In this document: positions 52,972-62,461 of the stretch, in pieces
How positions within the stretch are numbered: position 1 is the first letter of the stretch
How the letters are laid out: each line of letters starts with the position of its first letter
Assembly: GCA_024233495.1 (NCBI GenBank)
Contig: JACKPM010000002.1
Span: 186,001 to 250,000 of the forward strand
Reading direction: 5' to 3'
From: Chlamydiales bacterium
Lineage (GTDB): Bacteria > Chlamydiota > Chlamydiia > Chlamydiales > JAAKFR01
Length of the DNA stretch: 64,000 nt
Position numbers and translations under genes: made by a program
Notes under the pieces: generated by a model
The model's input: the letters and a program-made list of their open reading frames with translations, nothing else
What the model was told of the DNA's origin: nothing
The model's database searches: none

Positions 52972-54132
52972 TTAAGAGCGGATTGCTGACTTAATTTGGA
53001 AGGTGCGCCGCATGCGACCAAGTAGGTAGCCTGTAAGTGCGCCGATTAAATGCGCAGTATTCGCAATCCCTACAGTCGCTTCGAACTTGCCGAAAATCTG
53101 TAAGAAGAAGAAGGCAAGCTGTAAGAAGAACATTCCAATCACAAAGATTCCCAAAAAGATAAGTGTAAACCTATGGAGTAGGTAGCCTTCCCACGGTGCA
53201 ACTTGCTGTCTAGCCCAGATAAAAGCTGCCATTCCACAGACAATGCCGGAGAGCCCCATGAAAAAGGGGCCACTCATGAGGTATTGTGAGGTATTGGAGG
53301 CAATCGCGAGGGCGAGGACAAGGAGGAGATAGCGCAAAGAGCCGAGGCGGTGCTCGATTTGGTTTCCTAATACGATAAACCACAGTAGATTGAAGAAGAT
53401 ATGGAGGAAGTCGAAGTGGAGAAGCGCAGGGGTGACAATGCGCCACACTTGCCCTTGTTTGATGTCTTCAAACATGGGGCCTTTGTAGGTGAGTTTGGCT
53501 TCTTTATTCCGTACATGCATGACAATGCGGTCATAGGCGCCCATCCAAGTCGGCATACGGCGTAGCTCTTGCATGAGCCCTTTCGCTTGCGTTGAGGGGG
53601 GGGCCTCTTCTTTAATGTCTTGCGGGGTGTAGAGCTTGAGAAGTTGGTCGCGCACACCGAAGTAGGTGGGGTAATCGTAGACAAGTTTTCGTTCGATGGG
53701 GGCAAGGACGGGGGCTTGGATGACGCCGGGAATTTTTGGAGGAATAACGACGCCTCTTTGTACTTGCGCCCAGATAAAGAGGAGGATGGCGGCGGCGATG
53801 ATGCAAATCGAGATAGGGCCATAGGGAGCAGAGGAGAGAATGCCGCGGCGACGGGGAGGAGGGGGTGGTGGTTCTTCTTCTGCAAGTTCTTCTTCCTCTT
53901 GAATTTGTTGCATGCGCTCAAAGTGGGCGTGGTATTTGGGGTTTTGAGGATCTTTTTGGAATTCGGCGTAGAAAGCGGCTGCCTCTTCGACCTGATCTTC
54001 ATCGATGATCCAGACGCTATACTGGCCAGGCGAGCTCTCTTCACATTGGTTTTGAATCCCTTCACCTAATAGGTAATGGGAAAAGGCAATAGGGTTTTCT
54101 TTAACAGCATCTATTGTACAGATGAGGCGCAT
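52972..54132 (-). CDS. Rhomboid-family intramembrane serine protease
   Basis: A 386-aa GlpG-like rhomboid. An N-terminal cytosolic domain (residues 1-75, with a Glu- and Pro-rich linker EEEPPPPPPRRRG) precedes a first helix at about 100-120. A long periplasmic-side insert of about 95 residues follows, then the rhomboid core: HFDFLHIFFNLLWFIVLGNQ, the catalytic Ser in FMGLSGIVCGMAAF (near 294) and the catalytic His in NTAHLIGALTGYLLG (near 360). The insert between helix 1 and the core is unusual. Its start overlaps the nucleotidyltransferase gene by 22 bases. Confidence 0.9.
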   Translation of the reverse strand: MRLICTIDAVKENPIAFSHYLLGEGIQNQCEESSPGQYSVWIIDEDQVEEAAAFYAEFQKDPQNPKYHAHFERMQQIQEEEELAEEEPPPPPPRRRGILSSAPYGPISICIIAAAILLFIWAQVQRGVVIPPKIPGVIQAPVLAPIERKLVYDYPTYFGVRDQLLKLYTPQDIKEEAPPSTQAKGLMQELRRMPTWMGAYDRIVMHVRNKEAKLTYKGPMFEDIKQGQVWRIVTPALLHFDFLHIFFNLLWFIVLGNQIEHRLGSLRYLLLVLALAIASNTSQYLMSGPFFMGLSGIVCGMAAFIWARQQVAPWEGYLLHRFTLIFLGIFVIGMFFLQLAFFFLQIFGKFEATVGIANTAHLIGALTGYLLGRMRRTFQIKSAIRS

Positions 54133-54620
54133 ACACTTACTATCTTCTCTATGACGTCAGAAGTAGCCAATCCGGGGATGCGCTCCACAAGGTGGAGGCG
54201 CGCTCCCACTTCATCAACTGCCTGCTTCTCAACGCAGTTTTTACCATATTCCACGCCGTTGACGTGTATGTCAGGGCGCACTTTGCGGATGAGGGTGCAG
54301 GGAGTTGTTTCGTCAAACCAGGTGACGTAGTCGACAAAGAGAAGCGCTGTGAGCATCTCCAATCGGTATTGAAGGGAGATGATGGGGCGCTCTTCCCCTT
54401 TGTACTTCCGCACACTCTCATCACTATTGACAGCTACTAGCAAGATGTCTGCCACTTTGGATGCTTCAAAGAGCATAAAGAGGTGGCCGGCGTGCAAAAG
54501 GTCAAATGAGCCGTTAAGCGTGGCAATGGTTTTGCCTTGAGCACGAAGTTGAGCGATCTTGGATTCAAGATCTTGGGGTTCAATTATTCTCTTCCGGCTT
54601 TCAGATGTCCACGTGTTCAT
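54111..54620 (-). CDS. ADP-heptose-type nucleotidyltransferase (HldE C-terminal domain homologue)
   Basis: A 169-aa RfaE2/HldE-like cytidylyltransferase-fold enzyme: the motif LNGSFDLLHAGHLFML carries the HxGH class signature, followed by LLVAVNSDESVRKYKG, ERPIISLQYRLEMLTALLFV and the end GLATSDVIEKI. It would adenylate heptose 1-phosphate for LPS core. The kinase domain is not fused and not in the window. The ATG overlaps the lon stop as ATGA. Confidence 0.87.
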   Translation of the reverse strand: MNTWTSESRKRIIEPQDLESKIAQLRAQGKTIATLNGSFDLLHAGHLFMLFEASKVADILLVAVNSDESVRKYKGEERPIISLQYRLEMLTALLFVDYVTWFDETTPCTLIRKVRPDIHVNGVEYGKNCVEKQAVDEVGARLHLVERIPGLATSDVIEKIVSVCASSVQ

Positions 54621-57079
54621 CGATTTTGGTCAGGAAAGGCGATCGGGAAGATCTCATCAAAGCTATCCACAAAGTGCACTTTGATGCCTTTCTTGAGGTA
54701 GTCGGGGAGCTCTTCAAAATCGCGTAGGTTCTCTTTTGGGAAGATCAGTTGGGTGAGGCCGCTCCTTCGGGCTGCAATCAGCTTTTCACGTATGCCGCCC
54801 ACAGGAAGAATGCGTCCAGTGAGGGTGATCTCTCCTGTCATGCCAAGGTCATTCGTCACACGAACGTTGAGTAGCAAGGAGAGTAGGGCTGTCACCATTG
54901 TGCAGCCAGCAGAGGGACCGTCTTTCGGCGTAGCTCCCTCAGGAATATGAATATGTACCTGACTCTTCTCAAAGAAGGTGTGGCCAGGAGCAAATTTGGT
55001 GCAGACGCTGTGGAGGTAGTTCCATGCGATTTGCGCCGACTCTTTCATTACGTCGCCCGCTTGACCAGTCAGCAACATCTCACTTCTCTCCCCACCTGCC
55101 ACTTTGATCGTTTCGATGTAGAGGGTTGCTCCACCGAGCGAAGTCCACGCAAGGCCCGTTGCAACACCAACAGGGGTGACCTCATAGAAGCGGTCGCTTG
55201 TGAACTCTGGCTTGCCAAGATAGGTGACAAGCGAGGTCTTCGTAATGGGCCACTTCGTTGTTTTTTTCTTTTTTCGCGAATCTTTCTCTTTGACAAACGC
55301 CATCGCAACGCGGCGCAAAATCTTTTTAATGGTGTTTTCAAACGAGCGCACACCCGCCTCACGCGCATAACCGTTGATGATCGCTTTGAGCGCTTCTGTA
55401 GTAAAAGTAACAGCGGAGGCTTTAAGTCCCATAAGCTTGCGGTTGCGTGGGATGAGGTACTTCTTTGCGATCTCCACCTTTTCTTCCATGATGTAGCCAG
55501 AGAGGCGTAAAATTTCCATCCGGTCGATGAGGGGCTCAGGAATTGTGTCGAGCATGTTGGCTGTGACAATAAAGAGCACGTTGGAAAGGTCGATGCGTAC
55601 GTCTAGGTAGTGGTCGAGAAAGTCCTTGTTTTGTTCTGGATCAAGAACTTCAAGAAGAGCAGAGGCCGGGTCACCTTGATAGCTAACGCCCATTTTGTCT
55701 ATTTCATCAATCATGATGACTGGATTCATTGTTTGGCACTGCTTGAGCGCTTGCACAAGTTTTCCAGGCATAGCGCCTACATAGGTGCGGCGGTGTCCTT
55801 TGATCTCAGCTTCATCGCGCATTCCTCCTACTGAAAAACGGAAGAATTTGCGGTTAAGGGCACGGGCAATGCTTTTTCCAACGCTTGTCTTTCCTACTCC
55901 TGGAGGGCCTACGAGGCAAATAATGCTTCCTTTTAAACCATGCGTCAGTTTGCCGACGGAGATGAGCTCGAGGATGCGCTCTTTAATTTCTTCTAGACCG
56001 TAGTGATCTTTATTGAGGATCTCTTCTGCTTTTGCGAGATCATGCCTCTCTTTGCTGTTCATGCCCCACGGCACAATTGTGAGCCAATCAAGATAGTTGC
56101 GGCAGACACTGTACTCTGCAGACATTGACTCGAGTGAACCGAGCTTGTCCATTTCATCTTGAATCGTCTCAAGAATAGCATCTGGGGTGTCTCTCTTCTT
56201 GAGTCGCAGCTCAAACTTCTCAACATCGATTGACTTCTCATCTTTTTCAATGCCAAGCTCTTTCTTAATTGTTTTGAGCTGCTCGCGTAGAAAGTATTCT
56301 TTTTGACTCTTTGTAATTGTTGCTTCAATCTTTTGGTTAATGCTGCTCTGAAGTTGGCTCAGATCGAGCTCTTTTCTCAGCAAATTGAGCGCTTTAGCAA
56401 TGCGATCTTTCATGTCGAACGCTTCGAGTACTTCTTGCAACTCTTCACGCGTCGCTGTTGTAAGAGCAACTGCGAAGTCAGCAAGTTTACCTGGCTCAGT
56501 AAAATCGGAGTGGCCAAGGAAGATTTGCAGCTCCTCTTTGAAAAGGGGGTTGAGCTTGAGCAAATCTTTGATCACAGAAATTATATTGATTGAATACGCT
56601 TTAAGCTCATCGGTGATCTTCTTGCTGTCGCGATGGTAGCTTACCTTTGCGCGTAAGTGCTTGCTGCGTATTGACTTTTCAAGTTTAATTCGATCTTCCA
56701 TGTTGAGAACAACTTGCGCTCCACCTGTCTCGACCGGGATAATACGTAAGATGCGTGCCACAACCCCAACACGGTAGAGTCCAGGCATCTTAACCTTATA
56801 AATATCAGCTTCTTCCTTCTTTGTAAGCACCATGCCGATATACTTTTGATCCTCTTTAGCAATTTGCTTGAGCATCTCGTAGTAGGGGCCAGGCTCAATC
56901 ATAATAGGAGCAGCCATTCCCGGGAAGAATGGGCGGCGGTTAATGGGGAGGATAAAAAGCTCGTCTGGTGGAGTGGGTTGAACCTGAATGACTGCATCGT
57001 CATCCAACGACTCCTCTAGAGCCTTTTGCAGCTGAGCCTCAACCACATCCTGCGCTTTCTTTCGCTTTCTTTTGTCCAA
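54617..57079 (-). CDS. lon: ATP-dependent protease Lon
   Basis: An 820-aa AAA+ protease. It has the N-terminal substrate domain (LPINRRPFFPGMAAPIMIEP), Walker A GPPGVGKTSVGKSIA, Walker B VIMIDEIDKMG, and the proteolytic Ser in PKDGPSAGCTMVTAL (near 721) with the Lys in VGGIREKLIAARRSG (near 764). It starts at a TTG at 57079 with AAGGA six bases upstream. A conserved CT344-type gene followed by the heptose nucleotidyltransferase. Confidence 0.96.
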   Translation of the reverse strand: MDKRKRKKAQDVVEAQLQKALEESLDDDAVIQVQPTPPDELFILPINRRPFFPGMAAPIMIEPGPYYEMLKQIAKEDQKYIGMVLTKKEEADIYKVKMPGLYRVGVVARILRIIPVETGGAQVVLNMEDRIKLEKSIRSKHLRAKVSYHRDSKKITDELKAYSINIISVIKDLLKLNPLFKEELQIFLGHSDFTEPGKLADFAVALTTATREELQEVLEAFDMKDRIAKALNLLRKELDLSQLQSSINQKIEATITKSQKEYFLREQLKTIKKELGIEKDEKSIDVEKFELRLKKRDTPDAILETIQDEMDKLGSLESMSAEYSVCRNYLDWLTIVPWGMNSKERHDLAKAEEILNKDHYGLEEIKERILELISVGKLTHGLKGSIICLVGPPGVGKTSVGKSIARALNRKFFRFSVGGMRDEAEIKGHRRTYVGAMPGKLVQALKQCQTMNPVIMIDEIDKMGVSYQGDPASALLEVLDPEQNKDFLDHYLDVRIDLSNVLFIVTANMLDTIPEPLIDRMEILRLSGYIMEEKVEIAKKYLIPRNRKLMGLKASAVTFTTEALKAIINGYAREAGVRSFENTIKKILRRVAMAFVKEKDSRKKKKTTKWPITKTSLVTYLGKPEFTSDRFYEVTPVGVATGLAWTSLGGATLYIETIKVAGGERSEMLLTGQAGDVMKESAQIAWNYLHSVCTKFAPGHTFFEKSQVHIHIPEGATPKDGPSAGCTMVTALLSLLLNVRVTNDLGMTGEITLTGRILPVGGIREKLIAARRSGLTQLIFPKENLRDFEELPDYLKKGIKVHFVDSFDEIFPIAFPDQNR

Positions 57080-57100
57080 AATCGTTCCTTGTTTCGGAAG

Positions 57101-57129
57101 AGTCTAGGCTACCGCTTGAAAAAACTCAA
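57101..57129 (-). promoter_or_regulatory. Promoter of lon
   Basis: On the minus strand TTGAGT (57124-57129), a 17-base spacer and TAGACT (57101-57106) match the sigma-70-type consensus well. It lies about 20 bases from the lon TTG start. No separate heat-shock element was identified. Confidence 0.6.
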
Positions 57130-57170
57130 GGGGGTACTTTTGTTGCTTTAAATCACTCCTTACGATACCA

Positions 57171-57176
57171 TATAAT
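57171..57176 (+). promoter_or_regulatory. -10 box of the tsaB promoter
   Basis: A perfect TATAAT lies 28 bases upstream of the tsaB ATG in the divergent lon-tsaB region. The -35 region at the right spacing (TTAAAT) is weak. Confidence 0.45.
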
Positions 57177-57204
57177 TTCTTTTTCTATATATGTAATATG
57201 TTTG

Positions 57205-57738
57205 ATGAGATCTATCATAATTGACACGAGTACTGAAAAGCCTTTGATTCTCTATGCTGAGGGGCATGAAGTGGTAATAAAAAAAACGCTACCTATTGGT
57301 TATCAAAGCTCTAAGCATTTAATTAATATGTTAGGTGTTGATTTTGAGATAGTTGGGGTAACTCAAGGTCCTGGTTTGCTTACTGGAGTTCGGGTAGGGA
57401 TGGCAGCTGCCCAGGGTCTTTCTATTGGGCTGGAGGTGCCGCTTGTAGGGCTCTGTTCATTTCGCGGTTTCTTGAGGGAGGGGGTAGATGCCGCGGTAAT
57501 AGATGCCAAGGTACATGGAGCGTATGTAATGAAGCGAGGGGGGGAGGGAGCTTTTTACACGCTAGAGGAGCTTCCCAAGGCGCTGGAGGGGTGTAGCTGT
57601 ATTGCGGGACCTAACTTGCGCCGTGTTGAGTTTTCCAACAAAATTGAGTGTGAGCCCGATCCCTACATTTTATTGGAGCAGCTGATTCAAAAATTTCAAC
57701 GACGGGAGTTTGGTCTTACGCCAAATTACTTGATCTGA
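57205..57738 (+). CDS. tsaB: TsaB-like protein (tRNA t6A synthesis)
   Basis: A 177-aa ASKHA-fold protein that pairs with TsaD in making threonylcarbamoyladenosine at tRNA position 37. The start MRSIIIDTSTEKPLILYAEG, the loop GVTQGPGLLTGVRVGMAAAQ (family VxxGPGSFTGLRxG) and VIDAKVHGAYV are conserved. It is short compared with E. coli (231), lacking part of the second lobe, as in chlamydial forms. A TTG precedes the ATG at 57205, which is preferred. Confidence 0.88.
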   Translation: MRSIIIDTSTEKPLILYAEGHEVVIKKTLPIGYQSSKHLINMLGVDFEIVGVTQGPGLLTGVRVGMAAAQGLSIGLEVPLVGLCSFRGFLREGVDAAVIDAKVHGAYVMKRGGEGAFYTLEELPKALEGCSCIAGPNLRRVEFSNKIECEPDPYILLEQLIQKFQRREFGLTPNYLI

Positions 57739-57744
57739 TATAAT
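57716..57744 (+). promoter_or_regulatory. Promoter of rpsU-dnaJ
   Basis: TATAAT (57739-57744) with a weak TTACGC (57716-57721) at 17-base spacing overlaps the end of tsaB. A strong AAGGAAGGA ribosome binding site follows before the rpsU ATG. Confidence 0.55.
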
Positions 57745-57779
57745 GTTCTCGAAAAACTTTTTTTAACTAAGGAAGGAAT

Positions 57780-57956
57780 ATGCCTAACGTAAAAGTTCGC
57801 ATCGGAGAGTCGATCGACAAAGCACTAAGAGTTCTAAAAAAGAAGCTTGATAAAGAAGGCGTGATGAAGTCTGCAAAAGCGCATCGCTACTACGACAAGC
57901 CTTCAGTAAAGAAGAGAGCAAAATCGAAAGCTGCAGCGAAATACCGCAGCCGTTAG
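57780..57956 (+). CDS. rpsU: 30S ribosomal protein S21
   Basis: A 58-aa basic protein, [20 protein letters not shown] followed by [20 protein letters not shown], the S21 pattern. It is too short for a length-filtered ORF list but clear by sequence and by its place between tsaB and dnaJ, the CT342 position. It is joined to dnaJ by a gap of 13 bases. Confidence 0.96.
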   Translation: MPNVKVRIGESIDKALRVLKKKLDKEGVMKSAKAHRYYDKPSVKKRAKSKAAAKYRSR

Positions 57957-57969
57957 TATGAAGGAGACA

Positions 57970-59112
57970 ATGGACTACTACGAAACCTTGGGAATTTCTA
58001 AGGGCGCCACAGAAGAAGAAATCAAGAAGGCGTACCGCAAGATGGCGTTAAAGTATCACCCAGACAAAAATCAGGGCGATGCGGGTGCTGAGGCACGCTT
58101 TAAAGAGGTTTCTGAGGCGTATGAAGTGTTGAGCAACCCTAAGAAGCGGGAGATGTATGACCGCTATGGAAAGGACGCTGCACACGCTGGCATGGGTGGT
58201 GGTCCGCAGGGTTTTGGCTCGATGGAAGATGCATTGCACACTTTCATGAACGCCTTTGGAGGGGGAGCAGGAGGTTCTATCTTCGACTCTCTTTTTGGTG
58301 GAATGGGAGGAGGTCCTCAGCAGCAGGGCGGCTATGCAGAGCAGGGCGCAAGCAAAAAAGCAAACGTCACGATCTCTTTTGCCGAGGCAGCGAAAGGGGT
58401 AGAGAAAGAGCTTATCATCACCAACTATGCTGCATGTGAGAAGTGTAGCGGCAGTGGAGCGGCTTCTGAAGGAGCGATTCAGCGGTGTGCAAAGTGCCAA
58501 GGACAAGGGCAAGTGTTTCAGTCACGAGGCTTTTTTAGCATGTCATCTCCTTGCCCAGACTGTCGCGGCACAGGGCAGCGCATTACCGATCCTTGCAAAG
58601 AGTGCAAAGGGGCGGGGCGAACGAAGAAGAAGCAGCATGTAAAAGTGCATATCCCAGGCGGTGTGGACAGCGGCATGCGTCTGAAAATGAGCGGCTATGG
58701 CGATGCAGGTGTGAATGGAGGCCCTCCAGGCGATCTTTATGTTTTCATCAACGTAGAGAATCACCCTGTTTTTGAGCGCGATGGCGATGACCTTTTGCTC
58801 GAGTTGCCTCTTGGCTTTGCAGAGGCGGCATTGGGCGCGAAGAAAAAGATCCCCACACTCACTGAGCATTGCATGATTTCGATTCCAGAGGGGACACAGA
58901 GTGGTAAAATTTTCCGCGTGCGTGGAAAGGGATTTCCAAACGTGCATGGACGAGGGAAGGGAGACCTTCTTGTGCGTGCCATGGTAGAAACTCCAACGCA
59001 TCTCACGCCGGAGCAGAAAAAGATGCTGCAAGCTTTTGGGGAAACCGAGGGGGTGGACAACCTTCCTCGCAAAAAGAGCTTTACCGATAAGCTCAAGGGG
59101 TTTTTTACATGA
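57970..59112 (+). CDS. dnaJ: Chaperone DnaJ
   Basis: A 380-aa class I J-protein. The J domain has HPDKN near residue 35. A Gly-rich linker with MGGG repeats follows, then four zinc CxxCxGxG units ([24 protein letters not shown] and CKECKGAG), then the substrate domains. The ATG at 57970 is chosen because AAGGAG ends three bases before it; the upstream in-frame ATG at 57958 overlaps that ribosome binding site. The stop overlaps the next gene as ATGA. Confidence 0.96.
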   Translation: MDYYETLGISKGATEEEIKKAYRKMALKYHPDKNQGDAGAEARFKEVSEAYEVLSNPKKREMYDRYGKDAAHAGMGGGPQGFGSMEDALHTFMNAFGGGAGGSIFDSLFGGMGGGPQQQGGYAEQGASKKANVTISFAEAAKGVEKELIITNYAACEKCSGSGAASEGAIQRCAKCQGQGQVFQSRGFFSMSSPCPDCRGTGQRITDPCKECKGAGRTKKKQHVKVHIPGGVDSGMRLKMSGYGDAGVNGGPPGDLYVFINVENHPVFERDGDDLLLELPLGFAEAALGAKKKIPTLTEHCMISIPEGTQSGKIFRVRGKGFPNVHGRGKGDLLVRAMVETPTHLTPEQKKMLQAFGETEGVDNLPRKKSFTDKLKGFFT

Positions 59113-61082
59113 AGACCATGACCGAGTTGAAGCTTTTGAAGGCCATGCTTATCTCTCGTAAGATGGATGAGAAAATGCTCAAACTTGTGAAACAAAACAA
59201 GGGCGGCACATTTCAACTCTCGTCGATGGGACATGAGATGGTGGGCGCTGTGTGTGCAAGTCATCTAGAAGCGGGAAAAGATTGGTCTTGTCCTTACTAC
59301 CGCGATCAACCTTTCGCTGTCTCTCTTGGGTGTGACATTGCTGAACTTTTTGGCGTCTTTATGGGACGCGCAACAAAAAACCACAGCGGCGGGCGTATGA
59401 TGCCCTACCACTACTCACACAAAGAGCTGCGTATTCTTTGCCAATCGAGTGTTGTTGGCTCTCAACTCCTCCATGCAGTGGGAAAAGCATGGGCAATCAA
59501 AAATTTGGGTAAGGATGAAGTGGTCTACGTCTCATTTGGAGATGGTGCAACTTCACAAGGCGACTTCCACGAGAGTCTTAACTTTGCTGCAATTCATCAG
59601 CTACCTGTCATCTTTGTTGTCCAAAATAATGGATGGGCAATTTCTGTGAGGCCTGGAGAGCAGAGCGCAGGAGGCACTCTCATCAATGTAGCGCGCGGCT
59701 ACGCCGGTCTGGAAGTGCACGACGTGGACGGTACACATTACGAACAACTCTCGTCTGCTATGGAAGAGGCGGTGAAGCGAGGACGCTCTGGAAATGGCCC
59801 TTCGCTCATTATGGCACACGTGCCACGCCTTGGCTCACACAGCAACAGCGACGACCCGAAAAAGTATGAGATGGATGTGCAGTGGGAGCGCGACCCCATT
59901 AGCCGTTTTGAAAAAGAGCTTGGGCTCTCTCAAGAAGAGATCGAAACACTCCATACAGAAGCAAAAGAAGAGATTGAAAAAGCCGTTATAGAAGCGGAGA
60001 AGATTCCATTCCCCAAAGAGGGATCAGGAAGACAACACGTCTTTTCTCCGTATGAACCACCTCTTACCTATGAGGTGAAGACAGGCGATGAGAAGATCAC
60101 CATGATGGATGCCCTCAACCACGCCATTGCAGAAGAGATGGAAAATGATCCCTATACAGTTGTCTTTGGTCAAGATGTGGCGCATGGCAAGGGTGGAGTG
60201 TTTGGCGTGACACGTGGCCTTACCGAAAAATTTGGTAAAAACCGCTGCTTTAACACACCTCTTGCAGAGTCAACAATTGTTGGGATTGCGATTGGAATCA
60301 GCCAAGATGGACTACATAAAGCTATTGCTGAAATTCAATTTGCAGACTACTTATGGACAGGGATCAACCAACTCTTCAATGAAGCTGCAAGCATTCACTA
60401 TCGCTCAAACGGCGAATACGAAGTGCCAATCGTACTACGCATGCCATGCGGTGGCTACATTCAAGGTGGTCCTTACCACTCACAAAGCATTGAAGCGTTC
60501 CTAGCGCACTGCCCAGGACTCAAAGTGGTGATCCCGAGCAATGCACACGATGCAAAAGGACTGCTTAAAACCGCGATCCGCGATCCGAACCCTGTCCTCT
60601 TTCTTGAGCACAAAGCGCTCTACCGGCAGCAAAAGTTTGCTGCGCGCCCAGAGCCATCAAAAGACTTCCTGCTTCCCTTTGGGCAAGCCAATGTCGTGCG
60701 AGAAGGGGATGAGTTGACTATCGTTGCTTGGGGCATGATGGTGATGGTTGCAAATGAGATTGCAGAGAAGCTCGCCTACGAGCAAATCTCAATCGAAGTA
60801 ATCGACCTGCGCACACTCGTGCCGCTCGATACGGAGACGATCCTCAATTCTGTGAAGAAGACAGGGAAGTTGCTTGTTGTGCAAGAAGCGCCAGGAAATG
60901 GCGGCTTTGGCGCCGAGGTGCTCGCGCGCGTTGCAGAAGAGGGCTTCCCCTACCTCGATGGACCACTCTCAAGAGTGTGTGGCTTTGAAAGCGCTGTGCC
61001 TTACAGCAAGCCGCTCGAGAACGAAGTGCTCCCACAGGCAGCCGACATAGAAGCCGCCATCCGCAAACTCCTAGCTTACTAA
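59109..61082 (+). CDS. 2-oxo-acid dehydrogenase E1, fused alpha and beta subunits
   Basis: A 657-aa fusion. Residues 1-310 are E1 alpha with the thiamine-diphosphate motif [20 protein letters not shown] ending NNGWAIS. Residues 325-657 are E1 beta with [20 protein letters not shown] and [20 protein letters not shown]. It decarboxylates pyruvate or a branched-chain 2-oxo acid and passes the acyl group to E2. The fused form is a chlamydial trait (CT340). With leucine dehydrogenase in the window, a branched-chain substrate is possible, but specificity cannot be read. Confidence 0.92.
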   Translation: MKTMTELKLLKAMLISRKMDEKMLKLVKQNKGGTFQLSSMGHEMVGAVCASHLEAGKDWSCPYYRDQPFAVSLGCDIAELFGVFMGRATKNHSGGRMMPYHYSHKELRILCQSSVVGSQLLHAVGKAWAIKNLGKDEVVYVSFGDGATSQGDFHESLNFAAIHQLPVIFVVQNNGWAISVRPGEQSAGGTLINVARGYAGLEVHDVDGTHYEQLSSAMEEAVKRGRSGNGPSLIMAHVPRLGSHSNSDDPKKYEMDVQWERDPISRFEKELGLSQEEIETLHTEAKEEIEKAVIEAEKIPFPKEGSGRQHVFSPYEPPLTYEVKTGDEKITMMDALNHAIAEEMENDPYTVVFGQDVAHGKGGVFGVTRGLTEKFGKNRCFNTPLAESTIVGIAIGISQDGLHKAIAEIQFADYLWTGINQLFNEAASIHYRSNGEYEVPIVLRMPCGGYIQGGPYHSQSIEAFLAHCPGLKVVIPSNAHDAKGLLKTAIRDPNPVLFLEHKALYRQQKFAARPEPSKDFLLPFGQANVVREGDELTIVAWGMMVMVANEIAEKLAYEQISIEVIDLRTLVPLDTETILNSVKKTGKLLVVQEAPGNGGFGAEVLARVAEEGFPYLDGPLSRVCGFESAVPYSKPLENEVLPQAADIEAAIRKLLAY

Positions 61083-61153
61083 TCGCGCCATATGCGACGT
61101 AGACGCCCGAGGGGATTCTTGTATTGGCCTCTGGCCAAGACGAGGCGCGATTA
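61080..61153. repeat. Inverted repeat holding both stop codons of convergent genes
   Basis: TAATCGCGCC (61080-61089) and GGCGCGATTA (61144-61153) are perfect 10-bp inverted arms. Each arm begins with the TAA stop of one of the two convergent genes. The 54-base interior contains GGCCTCTGGCC. There is no T-run, so if it is a terminator it is not a standard intrinsic one. Confidence 0.75.
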
Positions 61154-62359
61154 GGGTAGTTGTGAGAGTAGGGTGCTTGCTGGCACGATCACGGGTTTCT
61201 TGTACTTAAAACAATCGACCTCTTCATAGGGAAGGTCATAAACCACTTGAAAAGCGTGTGCAACACCAAGCTGCTCATAAAATGAGTAAAGGCTTTTTGT
61301 GATCCCCTTATTTTGAGCGACCTTTGCCTCCACTAAAAACCATGGCTCTTTTCCCTTCGTCACAAGAAAATCGACCTCATTTTTATTCTTATCTCTCACA
61401 TAGAAGAGATCGTATTCACCGAAGCCGAGGTCGGTCCATAAGTGCACACTCTTCAAGAGGTGTGATGCGATGAGGTTCTCTACACGACTCCCTCCATCTG
61501 CGATCATCGACCAGTCCCATAGATAGAGCTTGGGTGTCTTTCGAATCGCTCGCCGCACATTCTTCGACCATGGCTTAATGCGGTAACAGAAGTAAAAAGA
61601 CTCGAGAACTTTGATCCAACGGTGCAAAGTGGACTCCGCCACATTGAGTTGATTGGAGAAGCTTGCGATATTGAGTTGTTGCCCTGACTCCTCAACTAAA
61701 AGGTCAACTAGAAGCTCTAGCTCAGGCAGATCTTGTATTTGGCTGAGCTCACGAATATCTTCACGCAAAAGCTGTTGTTTGCGCAGCCGTTGCCAATTGT
61801 TTGAAAATCGTAGATCGCTTTTTGTAAAAGGTTCAGGAAATCCCCCAAACTTCAGTAGACGATCTAACTGCGTCTTTGGAACTTTTTTGGGAGGAAGAAT
61901 CTCTTTCTTGCGCATTTCAGCGCGTGCAAGCTCACCAATAGAAAGAGGATGAATACGATAAGGGAAATATCGCCCCATCAAGCTATCTTCCCCTCTTTGA
62001 TAAACATTGAGCTTGGCACTTCCAGTGACAATGATTTGACACCTATCTTCATAGAGGTCAAAAAACCCTTTTAGGAAAAGCTTCCACTTTGAGTATTTGT
62101 GGATTTCGTCAAAGACAACGAGTGGCTTCTCAGAAGAGGCGGTGTCAAGTTTGAGGTAGCGGGCAACAGCTTCTGCCCCTTCAAAAATAAGGCGGCGATG
62201 CCCACTCGTTTCCCAGTTAAGATAGTAAAAGCGTGCGTGCTCTCCTTTAAATGACTTGCTACATGTCGTCTTTCCCACCTGCCTGGGGCCACAGAGAAAG
62301 GCCATTTGCCTGTAGTGCTTTAAGTGTTCTTCGACGACTGCAGAGTACTCTCTATCCAT
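61151..62359 (-). CDS. AAA-type ATPase with DUF4143 domain
   Basis: A 402-aa protein of the AAA_14/DUF4143 group. It has Walker A in AFLCGPRQVGKTTCSKSFKG, Walker B in PLVVFDEIHKYSKWKLFLKG, the sensor-like IIVTGSAKLNVYQ, a winged-helix-like middle and a C-terminal nuclease-like segment NEVDFLVTKGKEPWFLVEAK (D-x-n-E-x-K). Such proteins are common, mobile and of unknown role. The frame continues to an ATG at 62380, but that ATG lies inside a 30-bp palindrome, so the ATG at 62359 is preferred. Confidence 0.85.
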   Translation of the reverse strand: MDREYSAVVEEHLKHYRQMAFLCGPRQVGKTTCSKSFKGEHARFYYLNWETSGHRRLIFEGAEAVARYLKLDTASSEKPLVVFDEIHKYSKWKLFLKGFFDLYEDRCQIIVTGSAKLNVYQRGEDSLMGRYFPYRIHPLSIGELARAEMRKKEILPPKKVPKTQLDRLLKFGGFPEPFTKSDLRFSNNWQRLRKQQLLREDIRELSQIQDLPELELLVDLLVEESGQQLNIASFSNQLNVAESTLHRWIKVLESFYFCYRIKPWSKNVRRAIRKTPKLYLWDWSMIADGGSRVENLIASHLLKSVHLWTDLGFGEYDLFYVRDKNKNEVDFLVTKGKEPWFLVEAKVAQNKGITKSLYSFYEQLGVAHAFQVVYDLPYEEVDCFKYKKPVIVPASTLLSQLP

Positions 62360-62362
62360 AGT

Positions 62363-62424
62363 GACTATTCTAGCATCCATGCTAGAATAGTCAAGACCAT
62401 TCTTTCATGGGTGCTAGAATGGTC
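62363..62424. promoter_or_regulatory. Two tandem 30-bp palindromes (operator-like)
   Basis: GACTATTCTAGCAT-CC-ATGCTAGAATAGTC (62363-62392) has perfect 14-bp arms. Two bases later, a related 30-bp unit with outer arms GACCATTCT and AGAATGGTC (62395-62424) follows. They sit between the ATPase start and the divergent hydrolase-like gene, so they can control both. Confidence 0.75.
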
Positions 62425-62461
62425 GCTCTGCGCCTCGTCATAGCTGGAGGGGTTTATTCAT

